A DNA stretch of 64,000 bases from Candidatus Heimdallarchaeota archaeon (GCA_026702845.1 JADCLS010000004.1:306190-370189); one strand, 5' to 3'; positions 37,953 to 48,363 are shown, numbered from the stretch's first letter. The notes: generated by a model not told the origin, from the letters alone. Made by a program: numbers and translations.

Positions 37953-39239
37953 TTAATCAACTTCAATTTTTACATCATCATCAATTATCAAAGTACAATC
38001 AATATTATTATGATTAATAGTAATTTCCTTGTAAGCTATACCTTGGTACCTATCTACTGCCTTGATATAAATATCAGTAAATCCTGATAGTTGAAGCCTT
38101 ATCAATTTAGTATTCAGCAGATCTATTTCCTCTAGTGATTGTAGAACTTCAAAACTAGGTAACAATAGCTGTTCCAATGGATTATATGAAATATTCAAAC
38201 GTTTCAATGACCGCAAGTTATTTTGTGAAAGATCAACATTCTTGATTTTATTGTAGGCGATTTCAAGCTCCTCGAGGTGCTCGTATTTGCCCTTCAACGA
38301 AAAAATCTCAATATTATTCGAATTGATGTTCAAATCAAGCAGAGATGTACTTGTACATTCCAGTTCTGCTCTGTTTATCAAATTTCCCCAGAGGTGTAAT
38401 CTTCTTATACTGGGTAATGTGAGAAAGAAATTGAAATTCAGTAGTTCAAGCATATTATTGGATAGATTGATAAAGCTGACATTTGGGATATTAAGTTCAG
38501 GATCCAGGGTTAGTTCAGATATTCTATTGTCATTGAGCAATACTTGGATCAGATTAGGATTATTGAATGAAAGGCTGATTTTCCGAATGTTATTCTCACC
38601 TAGATCTATGGTATCCAAATACTCAAATCTACTTAAATATCTAAGATCAATATCGGAAATTGCATTATCTGCCAATAGTAGTCGATTGAGAGAGATACAA
38701 CTTTCCAGCTGCTTGATGTCAAAATACTCAATTTGATTAGAGAATAAACTGAGTAATCGTAGATTAGGTAGACATATTCTGGCAATATCTACAGAATGAA
38801 GGTTATTTGAAGATAAATTGAGCGTATGTATCTTCTCAGAGTTTTCAAGATAGGTAAAGCTGAAATATTCCAACTGATTACCCTGTAGATCAAGATATTC
38901 CAGACTTTTCAATTGTCTGATAATTTGCAGTTCCAGCAGATTAAAACCCATGCCTCTCATGGAAAGGCTGGTCATATTCCACTGCGATCTATCCTCATTA
39001 CTATGATAAAACCAATTAATCTTTTTGAAATTTCCATAGGCATTTCGAGTTGTGATCTCAACACGATAAAATTCCCTACCTGGTCTCATACTATAGGGTC
39101 TACTATCTCTTCCTATGTCATAATCAAAGAGTATTTCTCGGTTACGTGACTGCTGTGGCCCTAACAAGGCATCAAAAAGATCCATATGCCCCGCTAATTC
39201 CACTAAATTCTTCATGCACTCACGTCTGCATATTGTCAT
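37953..39239 (-). CDS. Leucine-rich-repeat protein
   Basis: 428 aa. After about 95 N-terminal residues of unknown fold come roughly a dozen leucine-rich repeats of 22-24 residues, e.g. LKSLEYLDLQGNQLEYF, LPNLRLLSLFSNQIEYF and FEYLDTIDLGENNIRKI, ending in a short beta-rich cap. No signal peptide, so it is probably a cytosolic protein-interaction scaffold. A small Rab-like GTPase lies upstream on the same strand (229-bp gap); LRR proteins and small GTPases are both expanded in Asgard archaea, and direct partnership is an inference from proximity. Met10 (39212) is an alternative start. Confidence 0.8.
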   Translation of the reverse strand: MTICRRECMKNLVELAGHMDLFDALLGPQQSRNREILFDYDIGRDSRPYSMRPGREFYRVEITTRNAYGNFKKINWFYHSNEDRSQWNMTSLSMRGMGFNLLELQIIRQLKSLEYLDLQGNQLEYFSFTYLENSEKIHTLNLSSNNLHSVDIARICLPNLRLLSLFSNQIEYFDIKQLESCISLNRLLLADNAISDIDLRYLSRFEYLDTIDLGENNIRKISLSFNNPNLIQVLLNDNRISELTLDPELNIPNVSFINLSNNMLELLNFNFFLTLPSIRRLHLWGNLINRAELECTSTSLLDLNINSNNIEIFSLKGKYEHLEELEIAYNKIKNVDLSQNNLRSLKRLNISYNPLEQLLLPSFEVLQSLEEIDLLNTKLIRLQLSGFTDIYIKAVDRYQGIAYKEITINHNNIDCTLIIDDDVKIEVD

Positions 39240-39468
39240 AACAAGTAAGAATTATTATACCTATGTTTCTACAAGTTAATTATTTCCAATTAGCAATAAT
39301 TTATTAGTATGATAGTTCATTTCACAGTAGTATTTTAGTCCCGAAACAGTTTATGGTGATTATTTAATTAGTTCAACATGAATTTGGAATGAAATATCCC
39401 TTTTTGAGGTAGAAAATGATTTATTGTAAATGATAGTATTTAATTGTAATGGGGTCATTAATAAAGCA

Positions 39469-40011
39469 TTAACGTCTCTCATCCAATAGCTTTTTACCTA
39501 TTTTGCGGAAGGCCTCGGCTACATTATCTCCTGTTAATGCAGATGTTTCAATATACCCAACAGCACCAAGTTCATCAGCTTTTTTCATCCCATATTCTGT
39601 GGTGACCTCTCTTTGATCCTCAAGATCATTTTTGTTTCCAACTAGAATGAAGAGTATATCAGGACTTTCAGCCTTTGCCTCATTTATCCAATTGATAGTA
39701 TTCTCAAAACTATCCTTTCGAGTTAAATCAAAAGTCACCAGAGCACCCATAGCTCCTCTGAAGAACATTTGTCTCATTACTTTGAATCTATCCTGACCGG
39801 CAATATCCCATAATGAATAAACAATTTTTACGCCATCAATTGTTTCATATCGAGAGTACGGTTCCATACCTATGGTCATTAGATACGCACTGGCGAATTT
39901 ATCATGAACAAATCTGTGAACAAGAGCTGTCTTTCCTACTGCTCCATCACCTAGTAATAATATTTTGAATGTGAAATCGTATTTTTGTCCACCTGAAGAA
40001 ATAATAATCAA
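39469..40011 (-). CDS. Rab/Ras-family small GTPase
   Basis: 180 aa with all five G motifs: G1 GDGAVGKTAL (21-30), G2 threonine in LMTIGME, G3 WDIAGQDRF, G4 NKNDL and G5 ETSALTG. The GQ catalytic glutamine is present, so GTP hydrolysis should be normal. The Rab-like F-region and the WDIAGQD sequence place it near the eukaryote-like arCOG Rab/Ras cluster typical of Asgard archaea. There is no C-terminal cysteine motif for prenylation, so it is probably cytosolic or recruited by partners. The LRR gene follows on the same strand. Confidence 0.9.
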   Translation of the reverse strand: MIIISSGGQKYDFTFKILLLGDGAVGKTALVHRFVHDKFASAYLMTIGMEPYSRYETIDGVKIVYSLWDIAGQDRFKVMRQMFFRGAMGALVTFDLTRKDSFENTINWINEAKAESPDILFILVGNKNDLEDQREVTTEYGMKKADELGAVGYIETSALTGDNVAEAFRKIGKKLLDERR

Positions 40012-40143
40012 ATCCTGTGTATATTTTGATTGTTGAGAACTTGTTTATTAAGCTCATCGTATACTTAATCTATCCTAGATCAATATCAGAACGCAATTTG
40101 TAAAATTCTCCAAATTGATATAATTCGATGTAATTTGGGCTTT

Positions 40144-41493
40144 CTATTTGGAATATACCAATCTTCCTGGTTGCAGGATGATGTGCTCATTGTTAGGGTC
40201 AAGGACATATCGTCCATCAAATATCGTTTTCTGTGGTAATCCTGTAATGCATTCAGTGATTGCTTTGAATTCTTCATGATCCGTGGCTATTATAATCAAA
40301 TCATAGGATTTAACCAGCTCTATAGTCCATTCCTTTCCAGTACCTTCTCCAAACATTGCATCTACTTCCCTAACTGTGTACAGAGGATCAGCAAGAGTAA
40401 CTTTTGCTCCCTTTAATCTGAGTAGAGGAACCAAGCGAATAGTGGGAGATAAACGATGTTCCTTTACACCGCCACGATAGGCAAGGCCTAGTACCAGGAT
40501 TTCTTGTTCAAATGAATTGATATTCTTTCCTAGTATCTCAATGGCATAGTCTACCATGGAATCATTTAGGGTTCTGGAAACATCCAATACATTAGGCTTA
40601 TAATTCAAATCTATTCCCTGTGCTATAAGAAATCTTGGATAAACAGGGATACAATGACCTCCAACTCCCAAACCCGGTCTGTGAATATTAGAAAATGGTT
40701 CTGAATTCGCAGCCTCAATAACCTCAAGTATATCCACACCATGTAAATCTGCCAATTTGGCCAACTCATTGGCAATAGCAATATTTACGTCTCTATATGC
40801 TCCTTTGAATGTTTTTACTGCTTCCGCAGCGGTAGCACTGGATAATTTGATTACTCCCTTCTTACAGACTGCTTCATACAGATATTTCGCAGCTATGGCT
40901 GCATTATAGGTGTCACCACCAAGAATCTTGGGATAATTCTCTTCTATATCCTTGATGGCTCTACCTGAGAATGTACGTTCTGGTGCAAACACTAGACCAA
41001 AATCAATCCCTGATTCTGATCCATCCTCCTGTAGTAGGGATTTGAGGGGACCTGATGTCATTCCTGGAGGTAAAGTTGATTCTTGGATGTAAACTATTCC
41101 TTTTGGTGCAAATTCTCTAACTCTTCTGTAAGTACTCTCAAGAATATGTATATCTGCATGACCATCCTCACTGGTAAGGACTGGAATGATAAAGATAACA
41201 AAACTAGTGTCTTTCAAGGCATTCTCGGCATCAGTGGTTGCAATAAACCGCTGTTCCTCTAAAGCTTGTTTGAGTCTGTCTGCAACAAATGGTTCATTAA
41301 TAGAGGTTTTTCCATTATTTAGCATCTCAACTAATTCTTCAGATATATCAAGACCAGATACATTAAAACCAGCGTGAGTGAACACCATTGCAAGTGGTAG
41401 CCCCATTTTTCCCAATCCCACCACACATACTCGAGTTTCTCGTTGATTGATTTTTTCCTTCATCATTTCCTCAGAAAGATTAAGAATTTGCAT
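40144..41493 (-). CDS. UDP-N-acetylmannosamine/UDP-sugar 6-dehydrogenase
   Basis: 449 aa. Oxidises a UDP-sugar to its uronic acid in two NAD-dependent steps, for cell-surface polysaccharide or N-glycans. Rossmann motif VVGLGKMGLPLA near residue 23, the block FAPERTFSGRA, and the catalytic cysteine in GVGGHCIPVYP are diagnostic. The order of domains (NAD-binding, central helical, UDP-binding with AYRGGVKEHRLSPT) is normal. Best match by motif is the WecC-like branch. No other sugar genes are adjacent. Confidence 0.88.
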   Translation of the reverse strand: MQILNLSEEMMKEKINQRETRVCVVGLGKMGLPLAMVFTHAGFNVSGLDISEELVEMLNNGKTSINEPFVADRLKQALEEQRFIATTDAENALKDTSFVIFIIPVLTSEDGHADIHILESTYRRVREFAPKGIVYIQESTLPPGMTSGPLKSLLQEDGSESGIDFGLVFAPERTFSGRAIKDIEENYPKILGGDTYNAAIAAKYLYEAVCKKGVIKLSSATAAEAVKTFKGAYRDVNIAIANELAKLADLHGVDILEVIEAANSEPFSNIHRPGLGVGGHCIPVYPRFLIAQGIDLNYKPNVLDVSRTLNDSMVDYAIEILGKNINSFEQEILVLGLAYRGGVKEHRLSPTIRLVPLLRLKGAKVTLADPLYTVREVDAMFGEGTGKEWTIELVKSYDLIIIATDHEEFKAITECITGLPQKTIFDGRYVLDPNNEHIILQPGRLVYSK

Positions 41494-41527
41494 AATTCAG
41501 TAAATGATATTCAATTATTAATTTGAT

Positions 41528-44500
41528 TCATATTCTCATAAATATATCATTCAATTTTTCAGAAATAGGTTGTTGAAATTCCCTGTTATAAGATAGATTC
41601 ATTCCCACTAACGTGGATATCACGGTAAATAAATAATTGAGTAACAATAGTTGAGGGGTGAATACCTCGGGAATAAACTGATGCCCAAAAAAAACAGTAT
41701 TGTTTGAAATTACCAGGAGATGAATCAGTACTGCTGCAATTGTCTGACCGATCAGAGTGATAAAAGCACTCAGGACAAAAATTCGTTTAGTATAGGCAAA
41801 AACAGCTTGAATATCGCTTGCTCCTATGGAAATGAATAATTTGATTTCTCTTTTGCTCTCAAAGGTTAATGAACTTGAGATCTCAATAATATTGTAAAAC
41901 AACACTAGCAGGATGATAATGATCTGAGTGAATAATATGATCTGAATGATGACGAGTGCACCTTGAAGAAATTCCTTGAGATAGTCCTCACTAGCTACAA
42001 AGGTAATATTCAATGTTTTAAGAATCTCATACATATTCATCTCTACTACTACTTCTACTTCCTCTACAATACTTACAGAATGAACACTTAACTCAAGGAT
42101 TGGTAATCCATGAGAGAATTCTACAATTTCTGAAAATACTCCCCATATCCCTCTAACAGTGATATTAACTTTACCAACAGGAAAATCAGTGATTTTAATT
42201 TTCACTTCATCATCCAGATTAATATCTCTCCCAATCCCTGTTACTTGATGTACTATGCTAACACTAACTGGAAAGATAGGAATGTCATAGATCACAATTT
42301 CACTGCTCCAATTGAGCAATGGGAAGAATAAGGAAATATTCCCTGACATGCTAATCTCAATCTGTTCTTCCAACACAAATGGATCATCCAAGACAAGTAA
42401 TGAATAATTACCACCTGCTATCATTTGAGGATATTGGCTATCATAAACCTCTGTTACTCCATCCCTAGTCAATCTCACAACATGAGAGTCCAGATACTGA
42501 TTAAAATTCTTATTGAAGAGATGAAAAGTGACAAGATAGCTTCCTATACCAATAGTTTGATTGATTTGAAGGAGAATATTGAAATTCTCTAGTACCTCTA
42601 AACTGCTGGTCAATATTGAAATTGAGGCCTTTTGAGTTACAGTTGATATAGTAATAGATGCATTATTATTGGTGATGAAGTATTGTAATGTCTCCTTGGT
42701 CTGATCTAGAGTGATTTTAACATATACATCATCAAGTATGTGTAGGGTGTTGTTATAGAAATTGATGATTTTATCCTCAACCACCAACCCAAGCGTGAAA
42801 TTATGTTTCAATAATCGCTGCTTGAGATTCATATCTGTAAAACTGATACTGATACTTCCATTGACTGTTTCTACCGCATCTTGTAGAACTATAGCTCCTT
42901 GATATTGTTTCTCTATCCTAGTTCCATTGGAGAAATCCAATGTATAGATACCACTAGCAATATTTGATACACTTATGAGATATTTCTTATTGTCAATGTC
43001 TCGAATATAGCTTAATGAGGAAGACGAGGTGCTGATTTTTATCATTGCTCCTTCAGCAATGTATGTATCCTTGAATGTCTTAATAGATGAGCTTCCTATG
43101 ATGTGTCCCATTTGATTGGATAGGAGTGAAGTATTAATGGTTTGGTCTTCTTGCCAGCTGAGTACCTCAACTTGCCAAGTATAGGTCAAAGTTGAGATAA
43201 ATTGATCTGCATACTGAAAGCTAATATTGTATCTACCTGGCTGTAATTGCATAATTGTATCTGAAATCATAATCGGTACATAAGCTGTATTGGCATCAAG
43301 ATCCCAAATACTTGCAGTTAGTAAATTTGTATCTCTCGCTAGTAAGGAAACTCTACCAGTACTTGAATAACTTGTGATTATTGACTCTGACTTCGGTAAT
43401 ATACTGTTATCCGTGATAATGGAGAAAGATATTATCTCGGTTGTTCCTGTAATGAGAGATTTGATCGAAATCTGATTATTACCCGTGGGAAAGGCAATAA
43501 TTTCACCTATTTGGATTCTCTTATTTTGTACTCTTAATTCCCACAGAGATTCATGCAAACCATAGTTCTGATCCTTGATAACTAGATCCAATTGTATTCT
43601 GCCTTGTAATTGATCTGTTATTTGGGTAGATAATCCCAACTGTGAGAAATTCAGATCTATCTGGCCTGATCCATTATATAACGCAAATACATCTAGGTAG
43701 GATCGAATGATAAAGAAACTCAATACAGTCTCAACATTGTTATAAGTCAAGGAAACATTGTATAAAGTACTTGAAACCAATTCTCCAGAAGAGTTATCTG
43801 GTACTATAAACTTCCACGAAGTATCCAAAGTAACTGATCCAATATCAACTACAACAGTAGTTTCATTCTTTTCTTTTAACCACACATCAAGGGTATCACC
43901 CGGTCTAACTACTGGATATGGTGCTGCTTCTTTCCATCCTGCTTTTTCTTGTGCAGTATCTATTATGATCGACCATGTTTTCGTGTACGTAGTGCCACCT
44001 AAAGACATAGCCGTAAACGATAATTGATGAAATCCAATCTGAGTGGGCAAATTTAGTGTTATAGTGGCAGTGTTTACATCTATTAGTTGATATTCCAGGG
44101 ATGTGGTGCTAGTGAAGTGTTGTAATCCAAGCACATTGAACGATATTTGTTCTCCTGGCGAGTAATGTGCATAATCAAATAATAAATCCTCAGGTATGGG
44201 GATTATTGATGTATTAATTACGATTGTTCTCTCCCAGAGTTCAATCCCATCACGTTGAAGTCTTAACACGTATGTACCATCAGATGCATTGATCCTAGCC
44301 TTGGATTGGATTATTGGTATTTTTGTCTCATTAAAGTAAAATTCATAGGGTTGTCCGATGTACTGGAAATCGATGGTAAAATCATTTTCCAGAAAAAGTG
44401 AGTTATTCTGAATACTATACAAATCAATGATGGATGTCTCATTTAGATTAATGATAGTTTTAATAGGCCGATCGAGAGTGAAATTGTATCTTTGAGAATA

Positions 44501-45574
44501 ATCAAATTCAGATAGAATAAGTGTATATGAGTTCTCATCCAGTATACGATATATCTCCCCATTTTCTGTCTTCCCTGCATATACATCTGAGCTATTATAT
44601 TGGTTAACAATAGAATAGGGGTAATCATCAACAGGGAGATTATTCATAATAATAGTAAAATTGACAGAGAATGAATACTGGGCAATAGAGATTTCAACAT
44701 TCTCAGAATTTCGCACATGTACAAATTCTCTTTGCAGGAGCTCCTTGTTATCATAGATCTCAATATAATATCCTCCTCTAACAACCTCGATCTCTCTTTC
44801 CAGGAATAACTTGCTCTCCACAACAATATTATCGAATTTATCCACAATCCTCACTCGAATATTTTGTGATGATTCTGTGGTATTTCCGAGACTAAGATGG
44901 ATTGATAGTGAATTTGTTTCAGTTGCTAGTTCAAGAATTTCTGATTCAGACATCATAGTTGGATCATACTTGGCTCTGATATGAGTGTATGAATTCACTG
45001 ATATTTGTGATAATGAGGTAGCTACACTAATTGAACTCAATATCTCATCTGTGGTAACTGTTGATGATTCATAAATACCTGTGATTTGAACCTTTACTAT
45101 CTCCTCAGTAATGGAGTACACCTCCAGTGTCTGATGCACCACCAATCCCAATCGTTGAGCCAATTTGTTACCCACCAGGACATCATACATTGAACTTGGC
45201 ATCACTCCTGAGAGAAGGCTCAACCCCTCTAAGTCAAAAATCCTGTCATATTTCACCCCGCGTATATACACTGGCTGATCATTGATAATTGATGGTAAAA
45301 AAATTTCTGGAGATACCACCGATACGGCCTCTATATCATCAAATGAATTCTCAAGTAATTTTGGAACATTGGAGGTGAATGGCGTGGTGGCATCAGGATT
45401 ATAGAAAACCATAATATCATCTGCTGATCCAAAAAAATCATCATTGACATTTTGCATGGAGTAGATCAATGAGTATGATCCAACGAAAATAGCTGAGGAG
45501 ATGATGAGGGAGATTATCACTCCTAATGATCGACGTGGGGTGATGATAGATGGAACAGTAAATAATGATATCAT
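41528..45574 (-). CDS. FtsX-like permease with giant extracellular region
   Basis: 1348 aa. One N-terminal membrane helix (about 17-38) precedes roughly 1150 extracytoplasmic residues, mostly beta-rich and Asn/Ser/Thr-rich, suggestive of repeated Ig-like domains. Three C-terminal helices follow, the first two flanking FESKREIKLFISIGASDIQ, a signature loop of FtsX/MacB permeases. Overlaps the upstream permease gene by 4 bp (ATGA), so they are translationally coupled and probably assemble together. No ATPase gene is adjacent. Probable job: mechanotransmission or export of surface lipids/proteins, or control of a surface enzyme. Confidence 0.75.
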   Translation of the reverse strand: MISLFTVPSIITPRRSLGVIISLIISSAIFVGSYSLIYSMQNVNDDFFGSADDIMVFYNPDATTPFTSNVPKLLENSFDDIEAVSVVSPEIFLPSIINDQPVYIRGVKYDRIFDLEGLSLLSGVMPSSMYDVLVGNKLAQRLGLVVHQTLEVYSITEEIVKVQITGIYESSTVTTDEILSSISVATSLSQISVNSYTHIRAKYDPTMMSESEILELATETNSLSIHLSLGNTTESSQNIRVRIVDKFDNIVVESKLFLEREIEVVRGGYYIEIYDNKELLQREFVHVRNSENVEISIAQYSFSVNFTIIMNNLPVDDYPYSIVNQYNSSDVYAGKTENGEIYRILDENSYTLILSEFDYSQRYNFTLDRPIKTIINLNETSIIDLYSIQNNSLFLENDFTIDFQYIGQPYEFYFNETKIPIIQSKARINASDGTYVLRLQRDGIELWERTIVINTSIIPIPEDLLFDYAHYSPGEQISFNVLGLQHFTSTTSLEYQLIDVNTATITLNLPTQIGFHQLSFTAMSLGGTTYTKTWSIIIDTAQEKAGWKEAAPYPVVRPGDTLDVWLKEKNETTVVVDIGSVTLDTSWKFIVPDNSSGELVSSTLYNVSLTYNNVETVLSFFIIRSYLDVFALYNGSGQIDLNFSQLGLSTQITDQLQGRIQLDLVIKDQNYGLHESLWELRVQNKRIQIGEIIAFPTGNNQISIKSLITGTTEIISFSIITDNSILPKSESIITSYSSTGRVSLLARDTNLLTASIWDLDANTAYVPIMISDTIMQLQPGRYNISFQYADQFISTLTYTWQVEVLSWQEDQTINTSLLSNQMGHIIGSSSIKTFKDTYIAEGAMIKISTSSSSLSYIRDIDNKKYLISVSNIASGIYTLDFSNGTRIEKQYQGAIVLQDAVETVNGSISISFTDMNLKQRLLKHNFTLGLVVEDKIINFYNNTLHILDDVYVKITLDQTKETLQYFITNNNASITISTVTQKASISILTSSLEVLENFNILLQINQTIGIGSYLVTFHLFNKNFNQYLDSHVVRLTRDGVTEVYDSQYPQMIAGGNYSLLVLDDPFVLEEQIEISMSGNISLFFPLLNWSSEIVIYDIPIFPVSVSIVHQVTGIGRDINLDDEVKIKITDFPVGKVNITVRGIWGVFSEIVEFSHGLPILELSVHSVSIVEEVEVVVEMNMYEILKTLNITFVASEDYLKEFLQGALVIIQIILFTQIIIILLVLFYNIIEISSSLTFESKREIKLFISIGASDIQAVFAYTKRIFVLSAFITLIGQTIAAVLIHLLVISNNTVFFGHQFIPEVFTPQLLLLNYLFTVISTLVGMNLSYNREFQQPISEKLNDIFMRI

Positions 45575-46659
45575 AACTCCACCTCCCGATAAATGGGATA
45601 GAATGATCCAAGCATGGAAATAATCACACCATTGAAGAAATTGAAGAGCAATATTCTACCATCCAAACCAACTTGCAAATAGGAAATTTCGAAACTGAGA
45701 GTAAAAATGGTAAGAAATATGGATACTAGTAAGTAGGAGATGATAGTTGATAACATAAAAGCTACGAACCCCATGATCCCTGCCATCAAAAAGAATAGTA
45801 TCTGCACATCTCTGCGTTCGTATCCTATGGAGAGCATAATCCTGATATCAAATTTGGATTCATAGAGTAATTGATGAAATAAGTTCCAAATATTTAAAAT
45901 TACAAGAAATGAGATCAGTGACTGCAGGATAAGCAGTAATAGTATGATCTGATCTGCTGATATGACCAGAAATCGGCCTTCAGGTCTGGAATCCAGAACT
46001 TTCACAAAATCCAGGTCATTGATTGAATTGACAATATCCTCATCCTGACGTTCATTAGTGAACTGGACATACAGTAGATTGGTTTTGGTCATACTCTGAG
46101 TTTTATTTACATAGATGCCAGAATTAATGAATTTCAAATCCTGATCCAGTTTTTTTGCCACTGTGATGGCATAGGAACCACCTTCATTGGTAAGTTCGTA
46201 TATTCCACCGATGGCAAGATCAAGATCAAGATACAAATCCTCGGTAACAAAAGATGTTTGCAATACTGGATCAAATGCTCCTGTATACCTGATGTATTCT
46301 GCAAATTTGTTTATATCAGTGATATGTATCGGAACCTGATAAATCTGATTATTCACAGTAATATTGGCTATACTAAAATATTCCTCAAAATAATAGAGTA
46401 CTGTTGCCTTGTTTTCTATCAATGAAAGAAGCTGTGTCATCTGTTCAGTAGAGAAATAGTCCTGTTCATGAGGAGAGATGATAATGGTATCATTTGCCGA
46501 ACCCAATATCTGGGTGATTTCAGTCACCTCAGTACTAAAACTATTGACTAGTATTCCTGTGGATGAAATGATGACAATTCCCAGAGCGATGATTTTGACA
46601 CCTTTTATCGTTCTGAGGTGATTGTAGATGAAATACCTAAACGATAACTCTAGGAGCAC
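45571..46659 (-). CDS. FtsX/MacB-like permease
   Basis: 362 aa with one N-terminal helix (about 20-42), a roughly 190-residue extracytoplasmic domain of MacB type, and three C-terminal helices separated by SKFDIRIMLSIGYERRDVQ, the typical FtsX cytoplasmic loop for coupling to an ATPase. It pairs with the 1348-aa permease (ATGA overlap), giving the two halves of an ABC3-type transporter. The ATPase must be encoded elsewhere. Confidence 0.78.
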   Translation of the reverse strand: MLLELSFRYFIYNHLRTIKGVKIIALGIVIISSTGILVNSFSTEVTEITQILGSANDTIIISPHEQDYFSTEQMTQLLSLIENKATVLYYFEEYFSIANITVNNQIYQVPIHITDINKFAEYIRYTGAFDPVLQTSFVTEDLYLDLDLAIGGIYELTNEGGSYAITVAKKLDQDLKFINSGIYVNKTQSMTKTNLLYVQFTNERQDEDIVNSINDLDFVKVLDSRPEGRFLVISADQIILLLLILQSLISFLVILNIWNLFHQLLYESKFDIRIMLSIGYERRDVQILFFLMAGIMGFVAFMLSTIISYLLVSIFLTIFTLSFEISYLQVGLDGRILLFNFFNGVIISMLGSFYPIYREVEL

Positions 46660-46870
46660 AAGTCAAAGACAGGAGAACAAAATAAAAAACTTGAGAAATA
46701 AAGAAAAACAAATTTACTATGCCTTGAAATTTCTGGGAAGTAAAACCCATTTTTATATAAACAAAATGAATTTTGCAAAAAACTGTCTAATTAAAAAAAT
46801 AGGTATCGGTATGATAGAGAGGTTTGCTTTCGGTATGAATATTGGGGTTGATGGTTGATGGTTTAAGGTA

Positions 46871-46916
46871 GTGACTGATCATTGATTGATCATCTTAAGG
46901 TTATTATTTGATCAGC
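46871..46916. repeat. Three TGATCA palindromes beyond the SQR gene
   Basis: TGATCA occurs at 46876-46881, 46887-46892 and 46909-46914, immediately beyond the stop codon of the minus-strand flavoprotein gene, with CTTAAGG between the second and third. It could be a transcript-end structure or binding sites; nothing decides. Confidence 0.4.
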
Positions 46917-46924
46917 TTTATGTG

Positions 46925-48058
46925 TTATACATATCCTCGAGCAACCAAAGAGAAGTACATTGGCTTGAAGAGGAGTTTGAACCACCACCAGATCTTCCTA
47001 GTGGGACTGGGTTTTGGTGGTCTACTGAAATTGAAATCAATGAACATTGATTTACCCATTTCAGTTAAGAAGAAACACTGGACATGACCGTCATAGATGG
47101 CCTTCTTCTCCTCACCCTTGATAAGTGCGGCAATGTTTGCTGCAATTACAGGTGCGGAGTAGTGAGCAGTGGAACCAGCCTTGGATGTTGCAATATTGGT
47201 TGCATCACCGAGTGCCCACATATTTTCCTGACCTTCTACCTCTAGTGTCTCACGGTCAGTGGGGATCCATCCATGACCCTTGGAAATACCACTATCAATG
47301 AGGAACTGTTGTCCTCGGTGTGGGGGTACCATAACAAGTAGATCATAATCAATATCATCACCTTCCATGGAGTAGATGACTTTTTCCTCAGTATCTACAT
47401 CCTCCACATTGAATAGGGTCTTCCAGGGAATGTTCTTCTCCTTCAAATACTGTTCAACACGGGTGTTGGTAGTCTCGATGGAAAATGCACGTCCGAGAGG
47501 AGATGTGTAGGTAATGTTGACCTTATCACGCATATTTCTCTTCTTGAAATAGTCATCGATGAGCATAGCAGCCTCAATAGGTGCTGGGGGGCATTTGTAG
47601 GGTATATCCGCGATGGAGACAACGATGTTTCCACCCTGAAAATTCTCCAGTGCATCAGCCAGCTTGTCAGCACCATCCATGGTATAGAACTCATGAATGC
47701 TATCATCCCACCACTCTGCAGTTTCCTTGGCATATCGTGCACCAGGAGAGAGTACGAGATAATCATAGGGTACATCCTTTCCTCCCTTGGTCTTTACCAC
47801 CTTATTCTCGGTATCAACCAGGGTAACGATATCCTGTACGAGGTTTACCTTCTTGGGGAAGAGTTTCTTACCATCCTTGGTCAGGCTCTTTTGTGTCTCT
47901 CTCTTGAACATGGAGAATAGAGTACCTGGCTGGTAAGGGTGCTTGAAAGTAGCATCGATCACGGTGATCTCGGCCTTGCTCTTCACCTTTCTGTATATCT
48001 TATTGGCAACTGCAGTACCTCCAGTACCAGCACCAATAATTACAACATTAGCAGGCAT
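46925..48058 (-). CDS. SQR-type FAD/NAD(P) oxidoreductase
   Basis: 377 aa. Two Rossmann folds: FAD motif VVIIGAGTGGTAVANKI (5-21) and a second site near residue 145. Both redox cysteines of the sulfide:quinone oxidoreductase group are present: C156 (PYKCPPAPIE) and C328 (VQCFFLTEMG). A hydrophobic/aromatic C-terminus (WWWFKLLFKPMYFSLVA) would anchor it to the membrane. It ends the TusA-DsrE cluster, so it probably oxidises a sulfide or protein persulfide and passes electrons to quinone or another carrier. The exact acceptor is not readable. Confidence 0.82.
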   Translation of the reverse strand: MPANVVIIGAGTGGTAVANKIYRKVKSKAEITVIDATFKHPYQPGTLFSMFKRETQKSLTKDGKKLFPKKVNLVQDIVTLVDTENKVVKTKGGKDVPYDYLVLSPGARYAKETAEWWDDSIHEFYTMDGADKLADALENFQGGNIVVSIADIPYKCPPAPIEAAMLIDDYFKKRNMRDKVNITYTSPLGRAFSIETTNTRVEQYLKEKNIPWKTLFNVEDVDTEEKVIYSMEGDDIDYDLLVMVPPHRGQQFLIDSGISKGHGWIPTDRETLEVEGQENMWALGDATNIATSKAGSTAHYSAPVIAANIAALIKGEEKKAIYDGHVQCFFLTEMGKSMFIDFNFSRPPKPSPTRKIWWWFKLLFKPMYFSLVARGYV

Positions 48059-48061
48059 GAT

Positions 48062-48331
48062 TTATTCCTCGCTTCTTCTTCTGCGGCGTTGCTTCTTCTC
48101 GCCCTTTTTCACCACAATGTGGTTGAAGTCACCCTCTGCTCTGATCTCAACCAGCTCATGACCGGTCTTATCTAACCATGCAGGAATGTCTTTGGGGCTG
48201 CCAGCATCACTGCTCAAGAGGTCGATGATATCGCCTACCTCTGCTTCTTTAATCGCTCTCACGAGTTCCATTAGTGGACCGGGGCACATACTACCACGGG
48301 CATCAATTGTTTCTTTTACTTCGTATTCCAT
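48062..48331 (-). CDS. tusA: TusA-family sulfur carrier (second copy)
   Basis: 89 aa from the ATG at 48331. The frame extends to 48361, but the TATA box at 48364-48372 places transcription start near 48342, so the inner ATG (MEYEVKE) is preferred. The active-site signature is DARGSMCPGPL (Cys-Pro-x-Pro), the cysteine that carries a persulfide. A charged tail ends in KKQRRRRRSEE, more basic than usual. The SQR-like gene begins 3 nt after the stop, which suggests a direct substrate relay. Confidence 0.88.
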   Translation of the reverse strand: MEYEVKETIDARGSMCPGPLMELVRAIKEAEVGDIIDLLSSDAGSPKDIPAWLDKTGHELVEIRAEGDFNHIVVKKGEKKQRRRRRSEE

Positions 48332-48363
48332 TGTTGTAGTCACAATCCTTGTAGCGTGCAAAA

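Noticed and set aside
46628..46858. 76-aa plus-strand frame overlapping the permease start
   Set aside because: Random-looking sequence rich in Lys/Asn, antisense to the permease start and promoter region.
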